Below are positions 36,717-44,840 of a DNA stretch of 64,000 nt, in pieces (within the stretch, counting starts at the first letter, position 1; each line of letters begins with the position of its first letter). Made by a program: the position numbers and the translations under genes. The notes under the pieces are model-generated. The model saw only the letters and a program-made list of their open reading frames with translations. It was not told the DNA's origin and made no database searches. Source of the stretch: Altericroceibacterium spongiae (lineage in GTDB: Bacteria; Pseudomonadota; Alphaproteobacteria; Sphingomonadales; Sphingomonadaceae); contig NZ_RAPF01000001.1 in NCBI RefSeq assembly GCF_003610805.1, positions 62,001 through 126,000 on the forward strand, in the 5' to 3' direction.

Positions 36717-36809
36717 GGCATCCTCTTTCCCGGACAGGAGATTGGTCCAGCGAATATCGTCTGTCAAATTGATTGATGAAACAGGGCAGGCGGTTGCGTT
36801 GAAACCAGA

Positions 36810-39800
36810 TCAGTGAAAATCTCGGGAATTGGGTAATATGCGGACATTACGCGGATGACGATGCGATGCGTTGGCGGCATGGTTTTGAGACGGGCTGTCC
36901 TGCTGATGGGACAGGCGGTTTAATTCGGCTGTCCGGTCGTGAATATGGGTGGCCATGACATGCGTCACGCCTTCTTTACTGACCTGTAATGTGCCTTCTA
37001 CCAGCATTAGCCTTGCGGCCATGACTTCACGACGGAACCGTTCGAACAGGCGTGCCCAGATAACGATATTGGCGATTCCGCCTTCATCTTCCAGCGTTAT
37101 GAAAATCGCATTGCCCTTGCCGGGCCGCTGCCTGACCAGAACCACGCCGGCCACTTTTACTTTCTGCTCATTCCTGCCTTTGGTCAGTGCCGCGCAGGGA
37201 GAGATCCCTTCGCGGTCGAAAACAGGGCGCAGGAAAGACATGGGATGGGCTTTTAGCGACAGACGAAAGGTTTGATAATCGGCCACGACCTGTTCGGAAA
37301 GTGACATGGCGGGAAGCCCGGCGGCCGGCTCTTCTCCCAGCTCGCGTGCTCTGGCCGCTGCGAAAAGCGGTAATTCATCCGGCGGAGTGCGGCGGGCTTC
37401 CCATAAGGCTTCGCGCCGTTCGAGACCGATGGAATCGAACGCATCGCCATCGGCTAGCAGACGCAAGGCCCGCTGAGGCAGTCCGGCCTTGCGGGCCAGC
37501 TGCTCGACACTGTCGAAAGGGCGCGTTCGCTCGATATTGTCTGCCCAGCTTTCCTTGAAGCCGCCAATCTGCCGAAAACCGAGCCGCAGGGAGAGACTGC
37601 CATCGTGCCGGCGTTCCGGTGCATTGTCCCAGAAACTGTGATTGATATCGATCCTGCGCACTTCCACCCCATGTTCGCGGGCATCGCGAATGATCTGTGC
37701 CGGAGCATAGAACCCCATCGGCTGTGCATTGAGCAGCGCTGCGGCAAAAACCGCCGGGTAACGACATTTGATATAGGCCGAGACCCAGACGAGACGGGCA
37801 AAGGCAAGAGCATGGCTTTCGGGAAAGCCATAGCTGCCGAACCCTTCGATCTGGCGGAAACAACGCAAGGCGAAATCCCTTTCGTAACCGCGCGCGGCCA
37901 TGCCTTCGACCAGCTTGTCTTCGAAGTTTTCCATCGTTCCGAGATTGCGGAATGTCGCCATGGCACGGCGCAGACGATTGGCTTCGGCTGGTGAGAAATC
38001 GGCGGCGATGATCGCCAGCTTCATCGCCTGTTCCTGAAACAGAGGCACGCCCAGCGTCTTGCCCAGAACATTATGCAGCTCTTCAGGGTCGTGAGGCGGG
38101 GCAGGGGACGGGAAATCGACCGTTTCGGCCCCCTGTCTGCGACGCAGATAGGGATGTACCATATCGCCCTGAATCGGGCCAGGGCGCACGATGGCCACCT
38201 GAATGGCCAGATCGTAAAAATTTTTCGGTCCGAGCCGGGGGAGCATGTTCATCTGCGCGCGGCTTTCGACCTGAAATACGCCGATACTGTCACCCCGCTG
38301 GAGCATTTCGAACACATCGTCTGCCCGGTCGGGCACATTGTCGAGACGGTATTGTCTGCCGATATGGGTATCGATCAGATGAAAGGCCTTGCGGATACAC
38401 GTAAGCATGCCGAGGGCCAGCACATCCACTTTCATCAGGCCGAGCGCGTCGATATCGTCCTTGTCCCATTCGATGAAAGTGCGATTCTCCATGGCGGCAT
38501 TGTGGATTGGGACCGTTTCGTCGAGCCGGTCCTGTGTCAGCACGAAACCGCCGACATGCTGGGAAAGATGGCGCGGAAACTGCAATATCCGGGCTGTGAA
38601 ATGGTTGACGCGGGCAATTTCGGGATTGCTCGGATCGAGCCCGCTTTCCGCGCTGCGTTGTTCGTTATAGCTCGATGAATGACTGCCCCAGACCGTGCTG
38701 GCCAGCCTTGCGGTGACATCCTCGCTCAGCCCCAGCGCTTTACCGACCTCGCGCACGGCGCTGCGCGGACGATAATGGATCACTGTGGCAACTATCCCTG
38801 CGCGATCCCGGCCATAGCGTTTATAGATATACTGCATCACTTCTTCGCGCCGTTCATGCTCGAAATCGACATCGATATCGGGCGGCTCCTTGCGTTCGGG
38901 CGAAATGAAGCGGGAGAACAGAAGATTGTGCTGCGCCGGATTGACCGCAGTGATGCCGAGCACAAAGCAAATCGCTGAATTTGCGGCCGAACCGCGCCCC
39001 TGACACAGAATATTCTGGCTCTGGGCAAAGCGCACTATATCATGCACGGTCAGGAAATAGGGCGCATATTGCGCGTCGGCGACAATCGCCAGTTCGTCAT
39101 GCAGCAATTCCTGCAATTTTTCCGGAATGCCTTCGGGCCAGCGGTCCTGCGCAGTGCTCCAGACCAGCTCGGTCAGCCAGCCTTGCGGCGTGTAGCCGGG
39201 TGGCACGGGCTCATGCGGATATTCATAATGCAGATCCTCCAGCGTGAAGTGAATGCGGGACAGAAAATCTTCCGTCGCGGCGATGGCTTCGGGGGCCATG
39301 GCGAACAGACGGGCCATTTCCTGCGGAGGTTTGAGGTGCTTTTCGGCATTGGCAAGGAGTTTGCGTCCAGCCGCCTGTACTGTGGTCTTTTCGCGAATGG
39401 CGGTCAGAATATCGTGGAGGGGACGTGCTTCGGGAGAGCTGTAGAGGGCATCGTTAAGCGCAATCAGGGGAATGCCTGTGGCAGCCGATTGGGCCTGTAA
39501 TCCGGCCAGCAGACGAGCGTCCCGCCCTTGCCGTAGCATGGTGGCGCCGAGCCAGAGACGGCCGCTGAAGCGTGCTGCAAGGCGGGTCAGAATCTGCGTG
39601 CCGGCTGGCGGAATGACGATCAGGTGCAAATCCTCATGGAAATGCAGCAGATCGGTCCAATGCAGAATGCAGTCGCCCTTTTCGGCGCGCATATTGCCGG
39701 TGGTGAGGAGACGGGTCAGGCGGCCCCAGCCATGGCGTGTGGCAGGGTAGGCCAGAATATCGGGCGTATCATCGGCAAAGACGAGCCTGGCACCGACTGC

Positions 39801-40049
39801 CAGTTTGAAATCCAGGGCTGTTTCGGTTTCAACACCTTCCTGTTCTTCTTCAAATTTCTCACGAATTTCACGCATAGCGACATGGGCACGAACAACGCCT
39901 GCAACTGTGTTGCGATCGGCAATGCCGATGCCGCAATGGCCAAGGATCCGGGCTGTGCGCACCATATCCTGTGGTGAACTGGCACCGCGCAGGAAGGAGA
40001 AATTGCTCGCAGCACTCAACTCGGCATAGCGGGTATCCGGACCGTTCAT
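36810..40049 (-). CDS. dnaE2: Error-prone DNA polymerase III alpha subunit homologue
   Basis: 1079 residues, normal for DnaE2 (ImuC). N-terminal PHP domain (AELSAASNFSFLRGASSP), polymerase core with PDIDVDFEHERREEVMQYIYKRYG carrying catalytic aspartates (in two overlapping pieces), QDRLDETVPIHNAAM, and a C-terminal OB-fold (KVKVAGVVLVRQRPGKGNAIFITLED). It carries out mutagenic translesion synthesis with ImuB and ImuA after DNA damage. Its ATG overlaps the imuB stop by 4 bp. Expression should follow the LexA box upstream of imuA. The C-terminus past residue ~1040 is a polar His/Asn/Ser tail. Confidence 0.96.
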   Translation of the reverse strand: MNGPDTRYAELSAASNFSFLRGASSPQDMVRTARILGHCGIGIADRNTVAGVVRAHVAMREIREKFEEEQEGVETETALDFKLAVGARLVFADDTPDILAYPATRHGWGRLTRLLTTGNMRAEKGDCILHWTDLLHFHEDLHLIVIPPAGTQILTRLAARFSGRLWLGATMLRQGRDARLLAGLQAQSAATGIPLIALNDALYSSPEARPLHDILTAIREKTTVQAAGRKLLANAEKHLKPPQEMARLFAMAPEAIAATEDFLSRIHFTLEDLHYEYPHEPVPPGYTPQGWLTELVWSTAQDRWPEGIPEKLQELLHDELAIVADAQYAPYFLTVHDIVRFAQSQNILCQGRGSAANSAICFVLGITAVNPAQHNLLFSRFISPERKEPPDIDVDFEHERREEVMQYIYKRYGRDRAGIVATVIHYRPRSAVREVGKALGLSEDVTARLASTVWGSHSSSYNEQRSAESGLDPSNPEIARVNHFTARILQFPRHLSQHVGGFVLTQDRLDETVPIHNAAMENRTFIEWDKDDIDALGLMKVDVLALGMLTCIRKAFHLIDTHIGRQYRLDNVPDRADDVFEMLQRGDSIGVFQVESRAQMNMLPRLGPKNFYDLAIQVAIVRPGPIQGDMVHPYLRRRQGAETVDFPSPAPPHDPEELHNVLGKTLGVPLFQEQAMKLAIIAADFSPAEANRLRRAMATFRNLGTMENFEDKLVEGMAARGYERDFALRCFRQIEGFGSYGFPESHALAFARLVWVSAYIKCRYPAVFAAALLNAQPMGFYAPAQIIRDAREHGVEVRRIDINHSFWDNAPERRHDGSLSLRLGFRQIGGFKESWADNIERTRPFDSVEQLARKAGLPQRALRLLADGDAFDSIGLERREALWEARRTPPDELPLFAAARARELGEEPAAGLPAMSLSEQVVADYQTFRLSLKAHPMSFLRPVFDREGISPCAALTKGRNEQKVKVAGVVLVRQRPGKGNAIFITLEDEGGIANIVIWARLFERFRREVMAARLMLVEGTLQVSKEGVTHVMATHIHDRTAELNRLSHQQDSPSQNHAANASHRHPRNVRILPNSRDFH

Positions 40050-41578
40050 GCGAACTGTCCGTGAAGGTACCAGTGTGGCTGGTCGGTTTCGCTTCCATAG
40101 AGCCCGTGGCGGAAGAGCCAGAAACGGTGACCTGTCGTGTCTTCAACCCGGTAATAATCGCGTGTCGGGCCGTGCCCTTCCGGATGCTTCCACCAGGGAT
40201 AGGCAATCCGTTCAGGTCCTTCATAAAAGGTGATGCGATAGGTGTTGCCACGCCATTGGAACAAGCGCGGCGGACCATCGGGCACCTGCGCCATCACCGT
40301 GACGCGCTGAGGCGGATCGAACAGGAAAAGCGGGCGCAAAGGAGGCTCGTCCGGCACGCGGTCGGGCCAGTGTGCAGGGGCACTGTCGGGAGGCGCAAGC
40401 ATGGCGGCATATTCGGGCAAATGGGCATTCCGGGGGCGAAAAGAGCGGATGCTCTCAGCTCCGAAACGCACAGCCAGCCGGTTCAGCAAAGGGCGTGGAT
40501 CAGGCCGGTCTGCCTGTTCGGTGAGTTTAGGCTGACCCTGTTCCAGCTTCTCGCAATGCGGCACGGCGAGGCGGATCATATCATAGCCGAAGCCGGGATC
40601 GAGCGGATCGGCCAGCGAGGCAATTCGTTCCCGGAACAGATCGGTTATGGCCGCCGGATCACGCAGGGGCAGGGCGCTGTCCACACCAAGCTGCGCCACA
40701 TGGCCATCGCTGCGGAACAGGCTGACGGCAAAACGCCGTCCGCCCTGTCCCCGTTCGGTCAGAGTGATTTCAGATTCTTGTGCCAGATCCCTGATGACAT
40801 CGAGCAGCGTATCAACCAATGCCAGCGGTTCAGGAAAACGTTTCTCTACCCAGACTGGAGCCGGCATCCGCAGCGGTGTGATATGCGGGTCTTCTTCTTC
40901 CAGCAAACGGGCAAGGCGGGTGGGTAAAGCCGTGCCAAAACGAGCGGCAAGCGGTGCGCGTGGACGGCTGGCAAGGTCCCCCAGTGTGGTTAGTCCGGAC
41001 CGGCGCAAAGCGGCATGCGTATCGCTCTCCAGTTGCAGCGCTTCGACCGGCAGTTCATGCGGATGGTTTCTGCGGTAAAGCGCCAGTGCCAGTGCCGCAT
41101 CGGGTGTGGCCCCCCAGGCTGTGCGGGTTTGCATCCCCCGACGCTGCAGACGATGCGTGATATCGGTTGTCAGATCCGCTTCATTCATGCCGAGCGTATG
41201 GAAACAGCCGGTCATATCCAGCAAGATACTATGCGGATCGGCCAGTGTGACCATAGGGGTGTAAAGCTCGCAGGCGAGGGCCAGCCGGGTCAGCCAGAAG
41301 TGATCGGTCTGGCTGTCCAGCGCAAAGGCCTGTAATTCGGGGATCTGCGCCCGTGCATCGGCCAGCATCATGCCACAAGACAGGCTCAGGGTATGAGCGG
41401 CCGGAGATAAAGCTGCGATACGCAGGGCACCGCGGATTTTCTCGGTCAGAACGAAAGGGGCGTCAGGCGGCGCGGTGCCTGCGCTGATCCGCCGCTCTGC
41501 CGGCAGAAAAGGCAGATGTACTGCGCAATAGCGGCGTTCGGAAAACAGCTTGCTCACGGTCCCATTCCAGTTGAACAT
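40046..41578 (-). CDS. imuB: Y-family polymerase-like protein ImuB
   Basis: 510 residues from ATG 41578. N-terminal RRYCAVHLPFLPAERR is the ImuB start; the catalytic acidic residues of true Y-family polymerases are not conserved, as expected for ImuB, which bridges DnaE2, ImuA and the beta clamp. Palm/finger region includes LDMTGCFHTLG; a clamp-binding peptide is likely in the QGQPKLTEQAD stretch; the C-terminus is a typical ImuB tail ending WFLF-like RFWLFRHGLYG. It overlaps the end of imuA by about 116 bp, unusually long, and dnaE2 by 4 bp. A GTG seven codons later is an alternative start and would not remove the overlap. Confidence 0.93.
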   Translation of the reverse strand: MFNWNGTVSKLFSERRYCAVHLPFLPAERRISAGTAPPDAPFVLTEKIRGALRIAALSPAAHTLSLSCGMMLADARAQIPELQAFALDSQTDHFWLTRLALACELYTPMVTLADPHSILLDMTGCFHTLGMNEADLTTDITHRLQRRGMQTRTAWGATPDAALALALYRRNHPHELPVEALQLESDTHAALRRSGLTTLGDLASRPRAPLAARFGTALPTRLARLLEEEDPHITPLRMPAPVWVEKRFPEPLALVDTLLDVIRDLAQESEITLTERGQGGRRFAVSLFRSDGHVAQLGVDSALPLRDPAAITDLFRERIASLADPLDPGFGYDMIRLAVPHCEKLEQGQPKLTEQADRPDPRPLLNRLAVRFGAESIRSFRPRNAHLPEYAAMLAPPDSAPAHWPDRVPDEPPLRPLFLFDPPQRVTVMAQVPDGPPRLFQWRGNTYRITFYEGPERIAYPWWKHPEGHGPTRDYYRVEDTTGHRFWLFRHGLYGSETDQPHWYLHGQFA

Positions 41579-42218
41579 GAAGCCCGTCCCGCCCGCCGCG
41601 CTGGCGCAGCAGACGCAGGTCGAAAACCGGCAGGCCGGGGGCATTGGCAGGAAGCGGCATGGAAGGCGCGGCGGCTACCTCCCAGCGTGTATGGGCACTG
41701 CTGGGAACAGGCTGCACCTGATGACGGGTGACGAGCACCATGGTTCCGCTTCGCTCTGCTGCCAGTGTCAGGCGTCGTGAAGCGGTGAGGTCGAAAAGCG
41801 GGCAGTGCCCTTGTATTTCCAGGATCACAGCGGCTGCGCTGCCATGGCGCACACAATCGGTGGAAGCTCGCAAAAGCGCTTCCCAATCGGGTAATTGCAG
41901 CAAAATCAGGCTGTTCGGATCGATGCCAAGATCATGGAGGCCCGGTCCATAGGGTTGCATTTTGAGTGTAATGCCCCGGCGCAGCCATATAAGGGGCCGA
42001 TTTTCCTGTCGCGAAAGGTGAGCGAGCAGAAGAGCCATGGCCATGGCGGCTCCCCCATCGTCACGCGTAGCGGCGAAAAATTCGTGCAGACCATCACGCC
42101 GGAGCCCGCCATTCAGCCATTCATCAGCCTGCGCCACACCCAGAGCCGTTCGCCCATGCGGCGTGGACGGGACAGACTTCCCGCAGGAAGAGGAGAAGAG
42201 AACAGACGAATCACTCAC
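41463..42218 (-). CDS. imuA: SOS mutagenesis accessory protein ImuA
   Basis: 251 residues. RecA/SulA-like fold: LGVAQADEWLNGGLRRDGLHEFF near the start (in part), AMALLLAHLSRQENRPLIWL, then LHDLGIDPNSLILLQLPDWEALL and TLAAERSGTMVLVTRH. Essential partner of ImuB/DnaE2 in other alphaproteobacteria. The start is taken as GTG 42218; AGGA lies 6 nt upstream but is itself part of the LexA box, and the -10-like CATAAT sits only about 12 nt before the GTG, so transcription could begin at or next to the start codon. A TTG at 42239 is an alternative. Confidence 0.9.
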   Translation of the reverse strand: MSDSSVLFSSSCGKSVPSTPHGRTALGVAQADEWLNGGLRRDGLHEFFAATRDDGGAAMAMALLLAHLSRQENRPLIWLRRGITLKMQPYGPGLHDLGIDPNSLILLQLPDWEALLRASTDCVRHGSAAAVILEIQGHCPLFDLTASRRLTLAAERSGTMVLVTRHQVQPVPSSAHTRWEVAAAPSMPLPANAPGLPVFDLRLLRQRGGRDGLHVQLEWDREQAVFRTPLLRSTSAFSAGRAADQRRHRAA

Positions 42219-42221
42219 GAT

Positions 42222-42246
42222 GTTCCTATTATGTTCCAATCTGTTC
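42222..42246 (-). promoter_or_regulatory. LexA box (GTTC-N7-GTTC plus a third half-site) and imuA promoter
   Basis: GTTC at 42222-42225 and 42233-42236 are spaced by 7 bp, the alphaproteobacterial LexA box; a third GTTC at 42243-42246 follows with 6 bp. On the minus strand a TTGCAT/CATAAT pair with a 16-bp spacer overlaps this block, so LexA would cover the -10. Confidence 0.85.
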
Positions 42247-42278
42247 CCGATGCAAGAGAGCAGGTCGGATCATAGGTC

Positions 42279-42303
42279 GCTCCGGCCCAATGGGTGCCGG
42301 AGC
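42279..42303 (-). terminator. Hairpin downstream of the glycerophosphodiesterase gene
   Basis: GCTCCGGC (42279-42286) and GCCGGAGC (42296-42303) with a CCC/GGG-containing loop. No T run, so a weak terminator at most; it separates the gene from the imuA promoter. Confidence 0.5.
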
Positions 42304-42320
42304 GGCAGCGAAAGAACGGT

Positions 42321-43370
42321 CTATTCCGGTGTGGTGACCTGAGGATCGAACTCTTCGAACATGATATCGGGGCGATTGGTGGTTATGGCGTCTATGCCGA
42401 TATTGAACAGCAGCCGGGCCGTGCCCGGATCGTCGAGTGTCCAGGCGCCCAGCCTGAGGCCCTGTTCCTGTGCTTCGGTCAGATCATGCAGAGTGAAATC
42501 GGCATAATCCTGATCCCACCAGGCTGCGCCTTCCTCTTTCAGCACGTCTACTATGGAGCGGCCATTAAAACCGTTCAACCCGGTCATGCTGCGGGTAATC
42601 ATGGCGGGATCGGCCCTGGCCAGCGGGCTGTTTTCCGCATGGGCTAGGGCGCGGTGAACATTCGAACTGAGGAAAGCGAGCGGAATGGAGGGATCGCGCT
42701 TTTTCACTTCGCGTAGTACATTCCAGTCGAAAGACAGGACCACCACACGGGCGGTAAAATCCTGTGCATGCAGAGTATCGACCACGCTTTGAGCAAGCTG
42801 CACCGGATCGCCGCTGACCTCCGGCATGAAAGGCATAGACTTGATTTCGAGCCACAAAATGCTGCGATCGTCATGCGCTCTCATCAGATCGATCAGCTCT
42901 GCCAGTGTCGGCACTTTCTCGCCCGGTGTCGGGACAAGATCGGGGTGCCTGGCGGCGTAAGCCGTGCCGGGTTTCGGCGTTCCGATATCGTAAGAACGGA
43001 TATCGGCCAGCATCATGGATTTGATCGGCGTTTGCGGAGCGGAATAAGAGCCGTTTTTCTGGGCCAGATCGGCATTGAGTGTAAAGTCGTGATTGAGCAC
43101 AAGCTGGCCGTCTGCGGTCAATTGCACATCGGTTTCCAGCCCGTCGGCACCGAGTTCCAGAGCCTTGCGGAAAGCACTGAGCGAATTTTCCACCCGCAGG
43201 CCCGAGGCACCGCGATGGGCGACGATCAACGGACGCCCCTGACGGGCATTATGGCCGAAATCGTCCTGAAATTCGGCTTCCGGCCGGGCAGACGCCTGCA
43301 TTGTCATACCGGCACTGGCCAAAAGCGCCATGGCCAGAAGGGCGGGCCGATAAAAGGATAAATGCTGCAC
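42321..43370 (-). CDS. glpQ: Secreted glycerophosphodiester phosphodiesterase
   Basis: 349 residues from the GTG at 43370, chosen because GGAG lies 5 nt upstream and it leaves a normal signal peptide (LSFYRPALLAMALLASAGMTMQASA). The GDPD TIM barrel shows LIVAHRGASGLRVENSLSAF, ADGLETDVQLTADGQLVLNHDFTL with catalytic His/Glu/Asp ligands, LWLEIKS and the closing AWTLDDP...GIDAITTNRPD. It splits glycerophosphodiesters from phospholipid turnover into glycerol-3-phosphate and an alcohol, in the periplasm, needing a divalent metal. It stands alone between the efflux operon and imuA. The longer frame starting at 43409 is less likely. Confidence 0.9.
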   Translation of the reverse strand: MQHLSFYRPALLAMALLASAGMTMQASARPEAEFQDDFGHNARQGRPLIVAHRGASGLRVENSLSAFRKALELGADGLETDVQLTADGQLVLNHDFTLNADLAQKNGSYSAPQTPIKSMMLADIRSYDIGTPKPGTAYAARHPDLVPTPGEKVPTLAELIDLMRAHDDRSILWLEIKSMPFMPEVSGDPVQLAQSVVDTLHAQDFTARVVVLSFDWNVLREVKKRDPSIPLAFLSSNVHRALAHAENSPLARADPAMITRSMTGLNGFNGRSIVDVLKEEGAAWWDQDYADFTLHDLTEAQEQGLRLGAWTLDDPGTARLLFNIGIDAITTNRPDIMFEEFDPQVTTPE

Positions 43371-43451
43371 AATAACTCCGCTTTCGCATGATGGGTCTGT
43401 CACCCTCATGCCATGCGAAAGCGGAGCTTATGTGACATGCTGCATAAGGCT

Positions 43452-44840
43452 TTACAGGCTGTCATCCGATCCGATGGCGGAATAGAGCGTGAAGCGATTG
43501 CTGATGTCGAGCAATTGGGCCGCCACTTCGCTTCGTCGGGCGGAATAGAGTGTGCGTTGGGCCGTCAGCGTTTCGATAAAACCGGCGATACCGGCGCGAT
43601 AGCGCTGTTCGGATAAAGACAGGCTGCGCTGAGCGGACGTTACCAGCCGTTCCTGTGCCTGCCGCTGATCGGTAATCGTGCCGCGTCGGGCCAGTGCATC
43701 GGCAACGTCGCGAAAGGCTTCCTGCACCGTTCGTTCATACAGCGCCACGGCGTAATCGCGCTGCGCCTTGGCATAATCGACATTGGCCCCTTGCGGGCCG
43801 CCGATCAGCGGGACACTGGCGCTGGGAGACGCAGTCAGGAATTGCGAATTCCCGTCAAACAGGGACGACAGGGCTGTGCTGGCGACACCCAGCGTGGCAG
43901 TCAGGCTGATCGTCGGAAAGAAAGCAGCACGGGCAGCGCCAATACTGGCATTGGCGCTTTTCAGACTATGTTCCGCTTCGACGACATCGGGACGTTGCAA
44001 AAGCACTTCGGAGGAGAGCCCGGCCGGAACGATACCGACCGAACTCTCCAGTTCATTCAAAGAGGCAGGCAGCCATTCTTCCGTCACCGGAGCACCGACC
44101 AGCAATTCCAGCGCATTGCGATCCTGCGCCACCTGTGTGGTATAATCGGCGATATCCGATTGCGCCTGAGCCAGCACGGTTCTGGCACTTTCCACATCGG
44201 CGCCTGCCCCGAGACCTGAATCGAGCAATTCCTGATTGAGTGTCACGCTACGTTCGGCGCTGGCAGCAGTGTCCTGCGCAATGGCGAGCAGATCCCTGTC
44301 GGCTGCCAGTGTAGCATAGGCTGTTGCCGTTTCAGCGACCAGTGAGAGGCGGGTTGCCTGCATCCCGCTTTGCGTGGCCAGATAGGCTTCGAATTGCGCT
44401 TTGGTCTGATTGCGCAACCGGCCGAACAGGTCGATCTCGAAAGCGGAAAAGCCAATGCTGGCATTATAGCTTTCGCTATTGACCGGCACGCCGTTATTAT
44501 TGTCGCGATCGGTAAAGGAGGCTGACCCGTCGGCCGTCAGGGACGGAAACAGATCGGAGCGCTGAGCGCGATATTGCGCACGCGCCGATTGCATATTGGC
44601 CAGCGAAGCCTGCAAATCGCGGTTGTTTTCCAGCATCTGGCCAATGACATGGCGCAGTTTCCGATTGGCAATCATGCTGCGCCAGGGAAGGCCTGCTTTG
44701 CCACTCAGGGCCGGATCATATGCGGCACCCTGCGGCCATTCGGGAGCTATGGGTGCAGCGGGCCGCTCATATTGCGGGCCCATATTGCAGCCCGAAAGGA
44801 GCAATGCGGTGGCGGTCAGGATCAGCCGGTATCGTTTCAC
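43452..44840 (-). CDS. OprM/NodT-type outer-membrane efflux lipoprotein
   Basis: 462 residues. Signal peptide with lipobox LLLSGC (Cys18), then NMGPQYERPAAP as in OprM. Two OEP repeats include FSAFEIDLFGRLRNQTKAQFEAYLATQ, LLDSGLGAGADVESARTVLAQAQSD and LLQRPDVVEAEHSLKSANASIGAARAAFFP. Outer-membrane exit duct of the RND pump encoded immediately upstream (ATGA overlap at 44837-44840). Distinct in sequence from the outer-membrane factors at 5481-6929 and 56592-57872. Last gene of the pump operon. Confidence 0.93.
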   Translation of the reverse strand: MKRYRLILTATALLLSGCNMGPQYERPAAPIAPEWPQGAAYDPALSGKAGLPWRSMIANRKLRHVIGQMLENNRDLQASLANMQSARAQYRAQRSDLFPSLTADGSASFTDRDNNNGVPVNSESYNASIGFSAFEIDLFGRLRNQTKAQFEAYLATQSGMQATRLSLVAETATAYATLAADRDLLAIAQDTAASAERSVTLNQELLDSGLGAGADVESARTVLAQAQSDIADYTTQVAQDRNALELLVGAPVTEEWLPASLNELESSVGIVPAGLSSEVLLQRPDVVEAEHSLKSANASIGAARAAFFPTISLTATLGVASTALSSLFDGNSQFLTASPSASVPLIGGPQGANVDYAKAQRDYAVALYERTVQEAFRDVADALARRGTITDQRQAQERLVTSAQRSLSLSEQRYRAGIAGFIETLTAQRTLYSARRSEVAAQLLDISNRFTLYSAIGSDDSL

